Source: Bog-473 sp963725895
GTDB lineage: Bacteria; Actinomycetota; Acidimicrobiia; Acidimicrobiales; RAAP-2
Direction: 5' to 3'
NCBI GenBank assembly: GCA_963725895.1
Contig: CAVSAJ010000003.1
Location: 620,001 to 684,000 of the forward strand
Length of the DNA stretch: 64,000 bases
Below the pieces are notes generated by a model. That model was not told where the DNA came from. It searched no databases and saw nothing but the letters and a program-made list of their open reading frames with translations. Below are positions 25,813 to 35,561 of this stretch, one piece after another (positions within the stretch are counted from its first letter, which is position 1; every line of letters begins with the position of its first letter). The position numbers and the translations under genes are program-made.

Positions 25813-26151
25813 ATGGGGGTTCGGGCCACCACCGTTCGCCGCGTGGCTCTGTCCCTGCCACACGCTGCGGAGGCACCGCATCACGACATGACCTCGTTCC
25901 GGGTGGCGGGGAAGATCTTCGCCACCATGCCGCCCGGGGATGAGCATATGCATATTTTCGTGGATGAGGACGAGGTGGCCGCCTACTGCGCAGAGTTCCC
26001 AGAGGCGGTCCAAGAGCTGTGGTGGGGTACGCGGCTGTCGGGTTGCCGGGTCCTGCTGCGCAAGGCTGACGTCGCGCTGCTCCGCGAGCTACTCACCGAG
26101 TCCTGGCGGCGCCGGGCACCCAAGACGTTGTTGCGGGAGTTCGACGGCTGA
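25813..26151 (+). CDS. MmcQ/YjbR-family DNA-binding-fold protein
   Basis: 112 residues. Small CyaY-like alpha/beta fold of unknown function. Seen: A-L-S-L-P-H-A-A-E near residue 12, F-R-V-A-G-K-I-F-A-T, W-W-G-T-R-L-S-G-C-R-V and the C-terminal helix L-L-T-E-S-W-R-R-R-A-P. It begins on the base after the amidotransferase stop and is probably coupled to it. The aconitase reading frame on the other strand runs into its 3' end (see that entry). Confidence 0.8.
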   Translation: MGVRATTVRRVALSLPHAAEAPHHDMTSFRVAGKIFATMPPGDEHMHIFVDEDEVAAYCAEFPEAVQELWWGTRLSGCRVLLRKADVALLRELLTESWRRRAPKTLLREFDG

Positions 26152-28874
26152 ACTACGACTGCGCGCGCCATGTGGCGCAGCACGTACTGAAGGATCCCGC
26201 CGTGGCGGTAGTACTCGGCCTCCATGGGCGTGTCGATGCGGACGATGACGCGGAACTCGGTGACGTCGCCCTCTTCGGACGTCGCGGTCACCGTGACCTC
26301 CTTCGGCAGCTCACCCTGGTTCATGACCTCGAGTCCGGCAATGCCGAAGCGCTCGCGCCCGGTCAGCCCGAGGCCGCCGGCGGAGTCGCCCTTGTAGAAC
26401 TGCAGGGGGATGACACCCATGCCAATCAGGTTGGAGCGGTGGATACGCTCGAGGCTCTGCGCGATCACCGCCCGCACCCCGAGGAGTGCGGTGCCCTTGG
26501 CCGCCCAGTCGCGGCTGCTGCCCGTGCCGTACTCGCGCCCAGCCAACACGACGAGCGGCACCTGGTCGGACGCGTACTGCATGGCTGCCTCGTAGACAGA
26601 TGTCGGCGCGCCGTCGGGCAGGTGGAGCGTGACGCCACCCTCGGTTCCGGGGGCAAGCTGATTGCGCAAGCGCACGTTGGCGAACGTGCCCCGCATCATC
26701 ACCTCGTGGTTGCCGCGCCGGGCACCGTACGAGTTGAAGTCCTCGCGACCCACACCGTGCTCGGTCAGGTACCGTCCCGCCGGCGTCGTCGGGCCGATCG
26801 ACCCGGCGGGGGAGATGTGGTCGGTCGTGACGCTGTCACCGACCATCACGAGGACCCGGGCGTCCACGATGTCCGTGACTGGTGCCGGCGTCATCGTCAT
26901 CGACTCGAAGAAGGGCGGGTTCTTCACGTATGTGGAGTCGTCCTGCCAGGCGTACGTCTCACCGCCGGCGACGGCGACCTGCCGCCAGTAGTCGTCACCG
27001 TCGAACACGGCGGCGTAGCGGGTGCGGAACATGTCAGAGGAAAGCGACGCGCGAATTGTTTCGTTGACTTCGTCGATGCCCGGCCAAATGTCGGCGAGCA
27101 TGACCGGGTTGCCGGCGGCGTCGTCGCCGATTGGCTCGGTCGTCAGGTCGACGTCCATCGTCCCCGCGAGTGCGTAGGCCACGACGAGCGGCGGCGACGC
27201 CAGGTAGTTCAACCGGACGTCGGGGTGGATCCGCCCCTCGAAATTCCGGTTGCCCGAGAGCACCGCGGCGACCGACAAATCAGCCTCCCTGACGGCTTCG
27301 CTGACCCCGTCGAGCAAGGGGCCCGAGTTGCCGATGCAGGTCGTGCATCCGTACCCCACAAGGTAGAAGCCAAGCGCTTCGAGTGGCGCGGTGAGGCCAG
27401 CCCGCTCGAGATAGTCCATGACGACCCGCGAGCCGGGTGCGAGCGACGTCTTCACCCAGGGCTTGGCGCGCAGCCCGCGCTCCACTGCTTTGCGGGCCAG
27501 GAGCCCCGCCCCGACCAGGACCTGCGGGTTCGACGTGTTGGTGCAACTGGTGATGGCGGCGATGACGACGTCGCCGTCGGTCATCTGGTGATGCGGGGAC
27601 GCGGCCGGCTCCGAGGCGGCCACCGCGGGCGCCCGATCGAGCGCCACCCGGAAGGAGTCGCGGGCGTGTGCCAGGGCCACGCGGTCCTGGGGCCGGGCCG
27701 GGCCGGCGAGCGACGGCTCGACGTCAGTGAGGTCCAGCGCCAGGCGCTCGGAGTAGACCGGCTCGGCTGCATCGGGATCGTGCCAGAGTCCCTGTGCCCG
27801 CGCGTACGCCTCGACGAGGGCGAGGTGCTGCTCGTCGCGACCGGTGAAGCGGAGGTAGTCGAGGGTGACCTGGTCGATCGGGAACATCGTGCAGGTGGCC
27901 CCGTACTCGGGGCTCATGTTGCCGATGGTGGCTCGCGTCTCGAGGGGCAGGGCCGCCACACCTGGTCCGTAGCACTCGACGAACGCGCCGACCACGCCGT
28001 GGTCGCGCAGCAGTTCGGTGACGGTGAGCACCACGTCGGTTGCGGTGATGCCTGGCTTGGTCTCGCCGGAGAGACGCAGGCCGACCACCGGGGGCAGGAG
28101 CATGGACAGGGGCTGGCCCAGCATGGCGGCCTCGGCCTCAATCCCGCCCACGCCCCACCCGAGCACTCCGAGCCCGTTGACCATGACGGTGTGCGAGTCC
28201 GTGCCGACGAGCGTGTCGCAGAATGCGCGCCCGTCCTCGGTCGCGAACACCAGCCGCGAGAGGTACTCGAGATTGACCTGGTGGCAGATACCCATGCCAG
28301 GAGGAACAAGGCGGAAGTCACCGAATGCGCCTTGAGCCCAGCGCAGCAGCTGATACCGCTCGAGGTTGCGGGAGTACTCAATGGACACGTTGGTGTCGTA
28401 GGACGAGGCGGAGCCCGATCGCTCGGCGATCACCGAGTGGTCGATCACGAGTTCGACGGGGACGAGTGGATTCACCGAGCTGGCGGCGCCGCCGAGGCGG
28501 GCGAGTGCGTCGCGCATCGCAGCGAGGTCGACTACCGCCGGGACGCCGGTGAAGTCCTGCATGAGGACTCGCTCCGGCGTGAAGGCGATCTCGTGAGCCG
28601 ACGCGCCCGCGGCCTGCCCGTGGCCTTCTGGGTTGGTCCCCCACCCCGCCACGGCCACGATGTCGTCGGCAGACACGTGCGGGCCGTCCTCGTGGCGCAG
28701 CAGGTTCTCGAGGAGGACCTTGATGGAATAGGGGAGCCGATCGATCTCGTGGCGCTCAGCGAGCGCGGCCGCTTTGATGTTGAAGATCTCGTACGTGCGC
28801 TCACCGACGTGAAGGTCGCTGCGGGCGCCGAAGGTGTCGGGGTGCGCCGTTGCGTTGGTGGAGTCCGGGCTCAT
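25983..28874 (-). CDS. acnA: Aconitate hydratase A, native stop apparently lost
   Basis: Interconverts citrate and isocitrate in the TCA cycle with a [4Fe-4S] cluster. The cluster cysteines are in T-S-C-T-N-T-S-N-P and G-C-T-T-C-I-G-N-S-G-P. Other blocks are V-G-T-D-S-H-T, I-A-T-I-G-N-M-S-P-E-Y-G-like A-T-I-G-N-M-S-P-E-Y-G and G-R-E-Y-G-T-G-S-S-R-D-W-A. The family normally ends soon after G-G-I-L-Q-Y-V-L-R; here the frame reads on about 55 residues through the antisense of mmcQ. A TAG one frame off at 26153-26155 marks the likely true end, so a 1-base indel near 26165 is suspected. Start is the ATG at 28874. Confidence 0.9.
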   Translation of the reverse strand: MSPDSTNATAHPDTFGARSDLHVGERTYEIFNIKAAALAERHEIDRLPYSIKVLLENLLRHEDGPHVSADDIVAVAGWGTNPEGHGQAAGASAHEIAFTPERVLMQDFTGVPAVVDLAAMRDALARLGGAASSVNPLVPVELVIDHSVIAERSGSASSYDTNVSIEYSRNLERYQLLRWAQGAFGDFRLVPPGMGICHQVNLEYLSRLVFATEDGRAFCDTLVGTDSHTVMVNGLGVLGWGVGGIEAEAAMLGQPLSMLLPPVVGLRLSGETKPGITATDVVLTVTELLRDHGVVGAFVECYGPGVAALPLETRATIGNMSPEYGATCTMFPIDQVTLDYLRFTGRDEQHLALVEAYARAQGLWHDPDAAEPVYSERLALDLTDVEPSLAGPARPQDRVALAHARDSFRVALDRAPAVAASEPAASPHHQMTDGDVVIAAITSCTNTSNPQVLVGAGLLARKAVERGLRAKPWVKTSLAPGSRVVMDYLERAGLTAPLEALGFYLVGYGCTTCIGNSGPLLDGVSEAVREADLSVAAVLSGNRNFEGRIHPDVRLNYLASPPLVVAYALAGTMDVDLTTEPIGDDAAGNPVMLADIWPGIDEVNETIRASLSSDMFRTRYAAVFDGDDYWRQVAVAGGETYAWQDDSTYVKNPPFFESMTMTPAPVTDIVDARVLVMVGDSVTTDHISPAGSIGPTTPAGRYLTEHGVGREDFNSYGARRGNHEVMMRGTFANVRLRNQLAPGTEGGVTLHLPDGAPTSVYEAAMQYASDQVPLVVLAGREYGTGSSRDWAAKGTALLGVRAVIAQSLERIHRSNLIGMGVIPLQFYKGDSAGGLGLTGRERFGIAGLEVMNQGELPKEVTVTATSEEGDVTEFRVIVRIDTPMEAEYYRHGGILQYVLRHMARAVVVQPSNSRNNVLGARRRQDSVSSSRSSATSALRSRTRQPDSRVPHHSSWTASGNSAQ

Positions 28875-29046
28875 GGCGCCCATTCTGCCGCGGGCCGCCC
28901 GAACCGCCCACCGAGGCCAACGGGCGGGGCCTGCCCCCGCTCGGCGGCGCCTCGCGGGCCACACCCGAGTTGGACGCCGAAGTCGTAACCACTTCGTAAC
29001 GGCTTTGGCCTCCCGGGGGCTGAAATGAGCGTGCAGAATCGACAAG

Positions 29047-30442
29047 ATGCGCGGACGGGGAGGCGCGAGGCCATCTGTCGGGACTGCAGATCCGCAGCGA
29101 CGGTGGCGCTCCGTGCTCACGTCCGCCATCGTCGCCCTGGCGATGGGAACGGTCCTCGTCCCTGCCGCGCTGGCGGTCACCTCGACGGTCACCACCGCCC
29201 CGCCCGCCGGCGCGGCGTACCAGGACGGCGGGATGATCGGCTTCGGCGACGTCAGCCAGACCGATCCACAAATGCCCGAGCCGCTCAATTCGCCGGTGTT
29301 TTCCGGCGTGGCGACACCTGATGGGAATGGGTACTTGCTTGCCAGCGCCGACGGCGGCGTCTTCGCCTTCGGTGACGCGGCCTTCGAGGGCTCGGCCGGC
29401 GCGCTGCCGCTGCAGGGACCGATCGTCGCCATGGCCACGACTCCCGACGCGAAGGGGTACTGGCTCGGCGCGCTCGACGGTGGCGTCTTTGCCTACGGCG
29501 ACGCCCAGTTCTACGGGTCGATGGGGTCCTCGCACCTCAACCAGCCCATCGTCGGTATGGCGTCGACGCCCGACGGAAACGGTTACTGGCTGGTCGCGGC
29601 CGACGGCGGCATCTTCTCCTATGGCGATGCGGGCTTTTACGGGAGCACCGGCAGCCTCCAACTCAACGCGCCGATCGTCGGCATGGCGGCGACGCCGGAC
29701 GGCCGGGGCTATTGGCTCGTCGGGGCCGACGGTGGCATCTTCACGTTCGGTGACGCGGGCTTCTACGGCTCGGCGGGGAGCGCGAACCTGCCCGATTCGG
29801 CGGTCGGCATGGTGGCGTCACCCAACGGGGGCGGTTATCTGATCGCGACGTCCAACGGGGTGGTGCTGCCGTACGGTGACGCGCAGGCCTTCGGCGGCCT
29901 GTCGCTCGACCCGACGGCGACGCAGATCTCGGCCATCATCGGCGACAACCACGGGACGGGGTACTGGCTCCTCGATCCGCAGGCCTGGCAGTACAGCTTT
30001 GCGACCGCGACGCCCGAACCCGAATTCCCCCAATCGGCCGCCATGGCGGGCGCGGTCGCAGTCGCAGATCGCGCCCGACCCGGACACCCAGGGGGCCTAC
30101 TGCAACCCGTACGGTCCGTGCGAGGAGTGGTGCGCGCTGTTCGCCACCTGGGCCTGGGAGGCGGCAGGCATCCCGATCCCGCGCTATGCGTTCACGGGAG
30201 ACATCTGGGGCTGGGCGGGCACCTACGGCGCTCTCCTGCCGCCGACAGCCATGCCCGCCGTGGGAGACGCCGTGCTGTACGGAACCGGACCGTGGAGCAC
30301 GGCGACCTCGGTGCACGTGGGGATCGTCACCCAGGTGTGGCCGGACGACGCCATCATGACCGTGGCCGGGGACGCGGGTCCGGGCCGCGACGGGTATCTG
30401 TCGGTCGCGCTCGGACGGACCATTCCTCCCGGGCGACTCTGA
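29047..30442 (+). CDS. Secreted beta-propeller-like repeat protein with C-terminal CHAP domain, reading frame broken once
   Basis: About 465 residues. A signal peptide (basic N-terminus, hydrophobic core, cleavage near A-G-A-A-Y-Q) is followed by about six 46-residue units with G-V-F-A-F-G-D-A-x-F-x-G-S-x-G and G-x-G-Y-W-L, probably a propeller that binds the cell wall. From about 30060 the product continues in another frame with a CHAP amidase/peptidase domain: catalytic C in C-E-E-W-C-A-L-F-A-T-W-A-W, G-D-A-V-L-Y and H in S-V-H-V-G-I-V. It probably cleaves peptidoglycan cross-bridges or stem peptides in cell separation. Confidence 0.8.
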
Positions 30443-30553
30443 CAGCTACAACGGCGTCGGAATTTACGCGTTCGCACAGCCATAACCGTTCCGGCTCGCC
30501 GCGGGCTCCATCGTCGACGGCGGCATCACGTAGGCTGCCGGCGGAGGTCCCTG

Positions 30554-30778
30554 GTGCCCGTCTACGAATTTCGCTGCTCGACCTGTCACGCCGTCTTCGA
30601 CGAGCGCCGGCGCATGGCTGACGCCGACGCCGTTGCGACGTGCCCCGACGGCCACATCGGGGCGCGGCGCCTGCTGCCCGTGTTCGCCACGACGGGCCTG
30701 GCTGACGAGCCGGTTGGCGGGGGAGCCTGCGGGGCTCCGGTGGCCGGCGGCTGCGGCGCCGGCTGCGCATGCTGCTGA
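30554..30778 (+). CDS. FmdB-family zinc-ribbon protein
   Basis: 74 residues. Start M-P-V-Y-E-F-R-C-S-T-C is the FmdB/regulatory zinc-ribbon signature with C8 and C11. The second pair is imperfect: C-P-D-G-H in place of C-P-x-C. The tail is Gly/Cys-rich (G-G-A-C-G ... C-G-A-G-C-A-C-C), as in many FmdB proteins. Function is unknown; the family was first seen near formamidase/amidase genes. GTG start, eleven bases before the next gene. Confidence 0.8.
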   Translation: MPVYEFRCSTCHAVFDERRRMADADAVATCPDGHIGARRLLPVFATTGLADEPVGGGACGAPVAGGCGAGCACC

Positions 30779-30788
30779 GCCGACGTCC

Positions 30789-31894
30789 ATGACGCTGTCC
30801 TCATTCGACGACTACCCGGTTCATCAGGCATCGGAGTTCATCGCCCACCCGGCGACGAGCGACCGCAACTTCTACGACCGGTACTACTTCAACATGCACC
30901 CGTGCTCGGGTGACTGGTTCGCCATCTTCGGCTATGGCCAGTACCCGAACCTCGGCGTCGTGGACGCCTTCGTCGACGTGCGTGTCGGCGGTTCCCAACA
31001 CATCGTCCGCGCGTCTGCGCCGCTGCTCGACCGGGGCGATCTCTCGGTCGGGACCCATCCGCGTCGAGGTGCTCGAACCCCTGCGCCGGCTGCGCGTCGT
31101 CGTCGAGCCGACCGAGCACCCCGTCGCCATGGACGTCACGTGGGAGCGCCACATTCCTGCCGTCGTCGAGCCGCGCCAGTACATGCGCAGCAAGGGCAAG
31201 GTCGTGTTCGACACCCAGCGACTGGCCCAGACCGGGTGCTGGTCGGGCACGCTCACGGTCGGCGGCACCGACGTCGACGTCACGCCGGATCGGTGCTGGG
31301 GGACGCGGGACCGCTCCTGGGGCGTGCGTCCGGTCGGCGAGCCCGAGAGCGACGGGATCCGCCAGGGTGAACTTGTCCTCGGCGGCATGTGGAACTACTT
31401 CCCGATGCAATTCGACGACCACGCGATCATGTACATCTGCCACGAGCGCGACGACGGCGAGCGCCCGCTCGTCCAGGCCGAGCGGGTCTGGGTGGATCCC
31501 GAGCGTCCGGTAGGAGGACCTCGGCCGATCTGAGCACGAGCACCATCTGATTCCCGGGACGCGGGTCATCGACCGCTCCGTGGTTCGCTTCCCCGAGGCC
31601 GGGATCGAGATCACGTGCACGCCCTTGTTGGCCAACTTCGTCTCCATCGGGACGGGGTACGGGATCGACGCGGACTGGCGCCATGGCATGTACCACGGAC
31701 CCGAGCCGGTGACCCAGGGACTGGTGCTCGCGGTTGACGAGGTGCAGGGGATCGCGCAGTACGGCATCGTCGACCACGTGGCCCAGTTCTCCTACGACGA
31801 GCACGTCGGTTACGGCCTGCTGGAGCACGGTTTCTTCGGCCCCTACCGTCACTACGGCTTGATGGACGGGGGCATGGGGGCGCCGTCCGACTGA
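30789..31894 (+). CDS. Conserved hypothetical protein, reading frame broken twice
   Basis: About 368 residues when the three frames are joined (breaks near 31060 and 31530). Frame 1 has R-N-F-Y-D-R-Y-Y-F-N-M-H and F-A-I-F-G-Y-G-Q-Y-P-N-L-G-V-V-D; frame 2 has D-R-C-W-G-T-R-D-R-S-W-G-V-R-P-V-G and M-W-N-Y-F-P-M-Q-F-D-D-H; frame 3 has G-Y-G-I-D-A-D-W-R-H-G-M-Y-H-G. The beta-rich, Trp/Tyr-rich pattern recalls the AttH/CrtC-type lipocalin-like proteins found with lipid or steroid genes in Actinobacteria, but I cannot name the family with certainty. It follows FmdB after ten bases. Confidence 0.65.
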
Positions 31895-31939
31895 GCACGC
31901 GGACGGGAGGCCGGCGCGGCGCACATGCGAGAATGCGGG

Positions 31940-33670
31940 ATGCCTGACGCCTCCCGGGTCCTCCTCGAGCGTCTGCAGGCACGCGTTCGACACTGTGCGG
32001 CCCGGCGCCGATCCGGTGCTGCGGGCGTCCGATCGCGCCGACTACCAGGCCAATGGTGCGCTGGCGCTGGCCAAGGAGGTCGGGCGAAAGGACACGCGCC
32101 AGCTGGCCGCCGAGATCGTGGCGGCGGCCGACCTCGACGACGTCTGCTCGACGGTTGAGGTCAGCGGCCCGGGCTTCATCAACCTCACGCTGTCCGACGA
32201 CTTCGTGGCCGGGCTGGTTGCAACGCTCTCGGTCGATCCGCGGCTCGGCGTCGCGCCCGCAGCGAGCCCGGAGCACATCTCATCGACTACTCCGGCGCCG
32301 AACGTCGCCAAGGAGATGCACGTCGGGCACCTCCGCAGCACGCTGATCGGCGACGCCCTGGCACGGGTGCTGGGGTTCTTGGGACACGAGGTGCGGCGCG
32401 AGAACCACATCGGTGACTGGGGCACGCCCTTCGGCATGCTGATCGAGCACCTCCTCGACGTGGACGGCGCCGAGCACGCCGAGTCTTTCAGCGTGCGCGA
32501 CCTCAACGAGTTCTACGCCGCCGGCACGCCGGCAATTCGACAGCGACCCGGTGTTCGCCGATCGCAGCCGGCGCCGCGTCGTGCTCCTCCAGAGCGGCGA
32601 CCCCGAGACCATGCGGCTGTGGCAGATCTTCGTGGCCGAATCGGTGCGCCACGCCCAGGAGGTCTACGACATGCTGGGCGTGCTGCTCACGCCGGAGGAC
32701 CTCGTGGGGGAGAGCTTCTACAACCCGCTCCTGCCGGTCGTGGTCTCCGAGCTCGATGCCGAGGGGCTGCTCGTCGAGGACGCCGGCGCACAGTGCGTGT
32801 TCCCCGATGGGTTCGAGAACCGCCAAGGCGACCCACTGCCTCTGATCGTGCGCAAGTCCGACGGCGGCTACGGGTACCCCGCGACCGACCTGGCCGCGGT
32901 GCGGGACCGCACCGGGCGTCTCGGCGCCACCCGCCTCGTCTACGTCGTGGGTGCGGAGCAGTCCCTGCACCTGCGGCTGGTCTTCGCAGTCGCGGTCCTG
33001 GCCGGCTATCTGCCTGATCCGTCGTCCGCCGTACACGCGGGGTTCGGGCTCGTCCTGGGTACCGACGGCAAGAAGCTCGCCAGCCGCAGCGGGCGAGTCC
33101 GAGCGGCTGATCGATCTCCTCACGGAGGGCATCGACCGCGCCGCCGGCAGCGTTGAGGGAGCGCGCCAGCGACCTCCCACCCGAGAGCCAGGCGCAGGTC
33201 GCCCACGCGCTGGGGATCGGTGCGGTCAAGTATGCCGACCTGTCGACGGAGCGTATGCGCGACTACGTCTTCGAGTGGGACCGCATGCTCGCCACCGAGG
33301 GCAACACCGGGCCCTATCTGCAGTACGCGCACGCCCGGATCCGGTCCATCTTCCGCCGGGGTGGCCTGCAACCGCCCGCGTCCGGCGGGGTGCCCCTCCT
33401 CGGTGAGCCCCAGGAGCGCGCGCTCGCGCTCCAGCTTCTTGCGCTTCGCCGAGGCGGTCGAGGCGACGGCCGAGACGCCTGAGCCCGTCGAAGCTGTGCG
33501 CGTACCTCTTCGAGCTGGCGACCACCTTTACCTCGTTCTACGAGGCCTGCCGTGTGCTGGTCGACGACGAGGAACTGCGAGTCTCACGTCTCGGCCTCTG
33601 CGACCTCACCGCGCGGGTGCTCGAAGTGGGCCTGTCGCTGCTCGGCATGGAGGCGCCCGAGCAGATGTGA
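31940..33670 (+). CDS. argS: Arginyl-tRNA synthetase, reading frame broken at six or more points
   Basis: Charges tRNA-Arg; essential. Joined length about 577 codons, normal for ArgS. Order of pieces: M-P-D-A-S-R start; F-D-T-V-R-P-G N-terminal domain; P-N-V-A-K-E-M-H-V-G-H-L-R-S-T (HIGH motif); E-N-H-I-G-D-W-G-T-P-F-G; R-R-V-V-L-L-Q-S-G-D; Y-P-A-T-D-L-A-A-V; G-T-D-G-K-K-L-A-S-R-S-G (KMSKS analogue); Y-V-F-E-W-D-R-M-L; G-N-T-G-P-Y-L-Q-Y-A-H-A-R; and a C-terminal anticodon domain ending E-A-P-E-Q-M. Breaks lie near 31985, 32530, 33088, 33155, 33430 and 33480, plus a compensated pair near 32280. For an essential gene this means read or assembly error. Confidence 0.85.
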
Positions 33671-33768
33671 CCGCGGACGTGCCTGCCCCTATCCTCTGCG
33701 GGCACACCAGGTGCGGAGACCCGCTGAGCGGGCCCGCACGCCGAGACCTCAGGAGGTATCGCAGCGAG

Positions 33769-34545
33769 ATGGATCTGAACGGCACGTCGGCGATCGTGAC
33801 GGGTGGGGCGTCCGGCCTGGGCGAAGCCACCTCTCGTCTGCTGGCCCAGCGGGGAGTCCGCGTGGTGGTGGCCGACCTCCAAGAGGACAAGGGCGCACCG
33901 CTGGCCAAGGAGCTCGGCGGGCTCTTCGTCCACACCGATGTCACCAACACCGACCAGGTCGTCGCCGCCGTCGAGGCCGCCATCGAGATGGCGCCGCTCA
34001 AGTCGCTGGTCAACTGCGCCGGCATCGGATGGGCGACCCGCACCATCGGCAGGGACGGGGATTATGCGTCGGCCCACGACCTCGACCTGTACCGCCGGGT
34101 GATCGAGATCAACCTCATCGGGACGTTCAACTGCATCCGCCTGGCGGCCACCAAGATGAGCCTCAACGAGCCCGACGCCGACGGCGCCCGCGGCGCCATC
34201 GTCAACACGTCATCGGTGGCGGCCGAGGACGGCCAGATCGGCCAGGCCGCCTACTCGTCGTCGAAGGGCGGCGTCGTCGGCCTGACACTGCCGGTGGCGC
34301 GCGACCTCGCCGTGGTCGGTATCCGGGTCAACACGATCCTGCCCGGTCTGATCGACACGCCGATTTACGGCGCGGGGGAAGGCTCCGAGGTTTTCAAGAG
34401 CAAGCTGGCCCAGGACGTGCTGTTCCCGCACCGGCTCGGGCGAGCCGACGAGTTCGCCTCGCTGGCGGTCGAGCTGCTGGCGAACTCGTACATGAACGCC
34501 GAGTCGATCCGCATCGACGCCGGCATCCGGATGCAGCCCAAGTAG
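33769..34545 (+). CDS. Short-chain dehydrogenase/reductase (HSD17B10/FabG-like)
   Basis: 258 residues, intact. NAD(P)-binding T-G-G-A-S-G-L-G (11-18), D-V near 57, N-C-A-G-I (82-86), catalytic Ser about 148, Tyr162 and Lys166 in A-Y-S-S-S-K, and the C-terminal R-I-D-A-G-I-R. The acidic residue after strand two (V-A-D-L) favours NAD+. It is closest in pattern to 3-hydroxyacyl-CoA dehydrogenase type II used in beta-oxidation or steroid side chains. AGGAGG lies 12 bases before the ATG, slightly long. The esterase gene follows after 27 bp. Confidence 0.88.
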   Translation: MDLNGTSAIVTGGASGLGEATSRLLAQRGVRVVVADLQEDKGAPLAKELGGLFVHTDVTNTDQVVAAVEAAIEMAPLKSLVNCAGIGWATRTIGRDGDYASAHDLDLYRRVIEINLIGTFNCIRLAATKMSLNEPDADGARGAIVNTSSVAAEDGQIGQAAYSSSKGGVVGLTLPVARDLAVVGIRVNTILPGLIDTPIYGAGEGSEVFKSKLAQDVLFPHRLGRADEFASLAVELLANSYMNAESIRIDAGIRMQPK

Positions 34546-34572
34546 CTCCGACCGTACGGGGGAGGACCGACC

Positions 34573-35541
34573 ATGATTGACCCCGAGCTGGCCGCCTTCG
34601 TCGACGCCATGCCGGTGTTCGACCTCGGCGACGCCGAGGCGGCGCGCGCCGGCTTCGAGGCCATGCTCGTTTCGATGGCCCGCGAGCTTCCGGAGGCCGA
34701 GGCGCTCGAGATCGACGACCGGATGATCCCTGGGTGGCCCGGGGAGCCGGACGTGAAGGTGCGCGTGTACCGGCCGAAGGCTGTCGCCGGCCCGACCGTG
34801 CCTGGCCTCCTGATGATCCACGGGGGCGGGTTCATCGTGGGCAGCATCGAGACCGAGCACATCGGCGCCACGGTGACCGCAGCAGACCTCGGCGCCGTCG
34901 TGGTGTCGGTCGACTACCGGCTGTCGCCCGAGCACCACTACCCGGCTGCGGTGCACGACTGCTACGCCGCATTGACGCTTCCTCCACGCCGAAGCAGACG
35001 CGCTGGGCGTCGACACCAGCCGGGTGGCCGTCATGGGTGCGAGCGCCGGCGGCGGTCTCGCGGCGGCCACCGCGCTGCTCGCCCGTGACCAGGGCGGGCC
35101 GCCGCTGTGCTTCCAGATGCTGCACATCCCCGAGCTCGACGACCGGCTCGAGACGCCGTCCATGCGGACCTTCGTCGATTCGCCGGTCTGGAACCGACCG
35201 CTGGCGGTGCAGAGCTGGCAGGCCTACCTGGGCGACCTCTCGGGGTCGGCCGAGGTGCCGGTGTACGCCGCGCCAGCCCGCGCCACGGACCTGCGCGGGC
35301 TGCCGCCTGCCTACGTGTCCACCGCCGAGAACGACCCGCTGCGCGACGAGGGCATCGCCTACGCGCTGGCGCTGTTGCATGCCGGGCGTATCGGTGGAAC
35401 TGCACCAGTTCCCCGGCACCTTCCACGGCTCCGCGCTGGTCATGACGCGCAGGTGTGTCGCAACGGGCCCAGCGGGAGTCGGCGTCGGTCCTGCGACGAG
35501 CCCTCGGGGTCGCCGAGGAGGGCGCAGTACTGACGGCGTAA
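34573..35541 (+). CDS. HSL-family alpha/beta hydrolase (esterase/lipase), reading frame broken three times
   Basis: About 320 residues when joined. Hormone-sensitive-lipase-type carboxylesterase: oxyanion motif M-I-H-G-G-G-F-I-V-G in the first frame, nucleophile G-A-S-A-G-G-G in the second, acid in A-E-N-D-P-L-R-D-E-G, histidine in F-P-G-T-F-H-G-S in a third frame, and the tail R-A-L-G-V-A-E-E in the last frame with stop TAA at 35539. Breaks lie near 34980, 35390 and 35460. Probably co-transcribed with the SDR upstream, suggesting lipid or ester catabolism. Confidence 0.82.
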
Positions 35542-35561
35542 GAGCAAGGACCGCTCCGGGT

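Noticed and set aside
26172..28988. 938-residue plus-strand open frame over the aconitase gene
   Set aside because: Shadow of acnA: high GC keeps the opposite frame open. No domain is recognisable, while acnA has all family motifs.
31940..33670. Programmed frameshifting in argS
   Set aside because: Too many breaks in both directions, no slippery-site pattern, and no precedent for ArgS.
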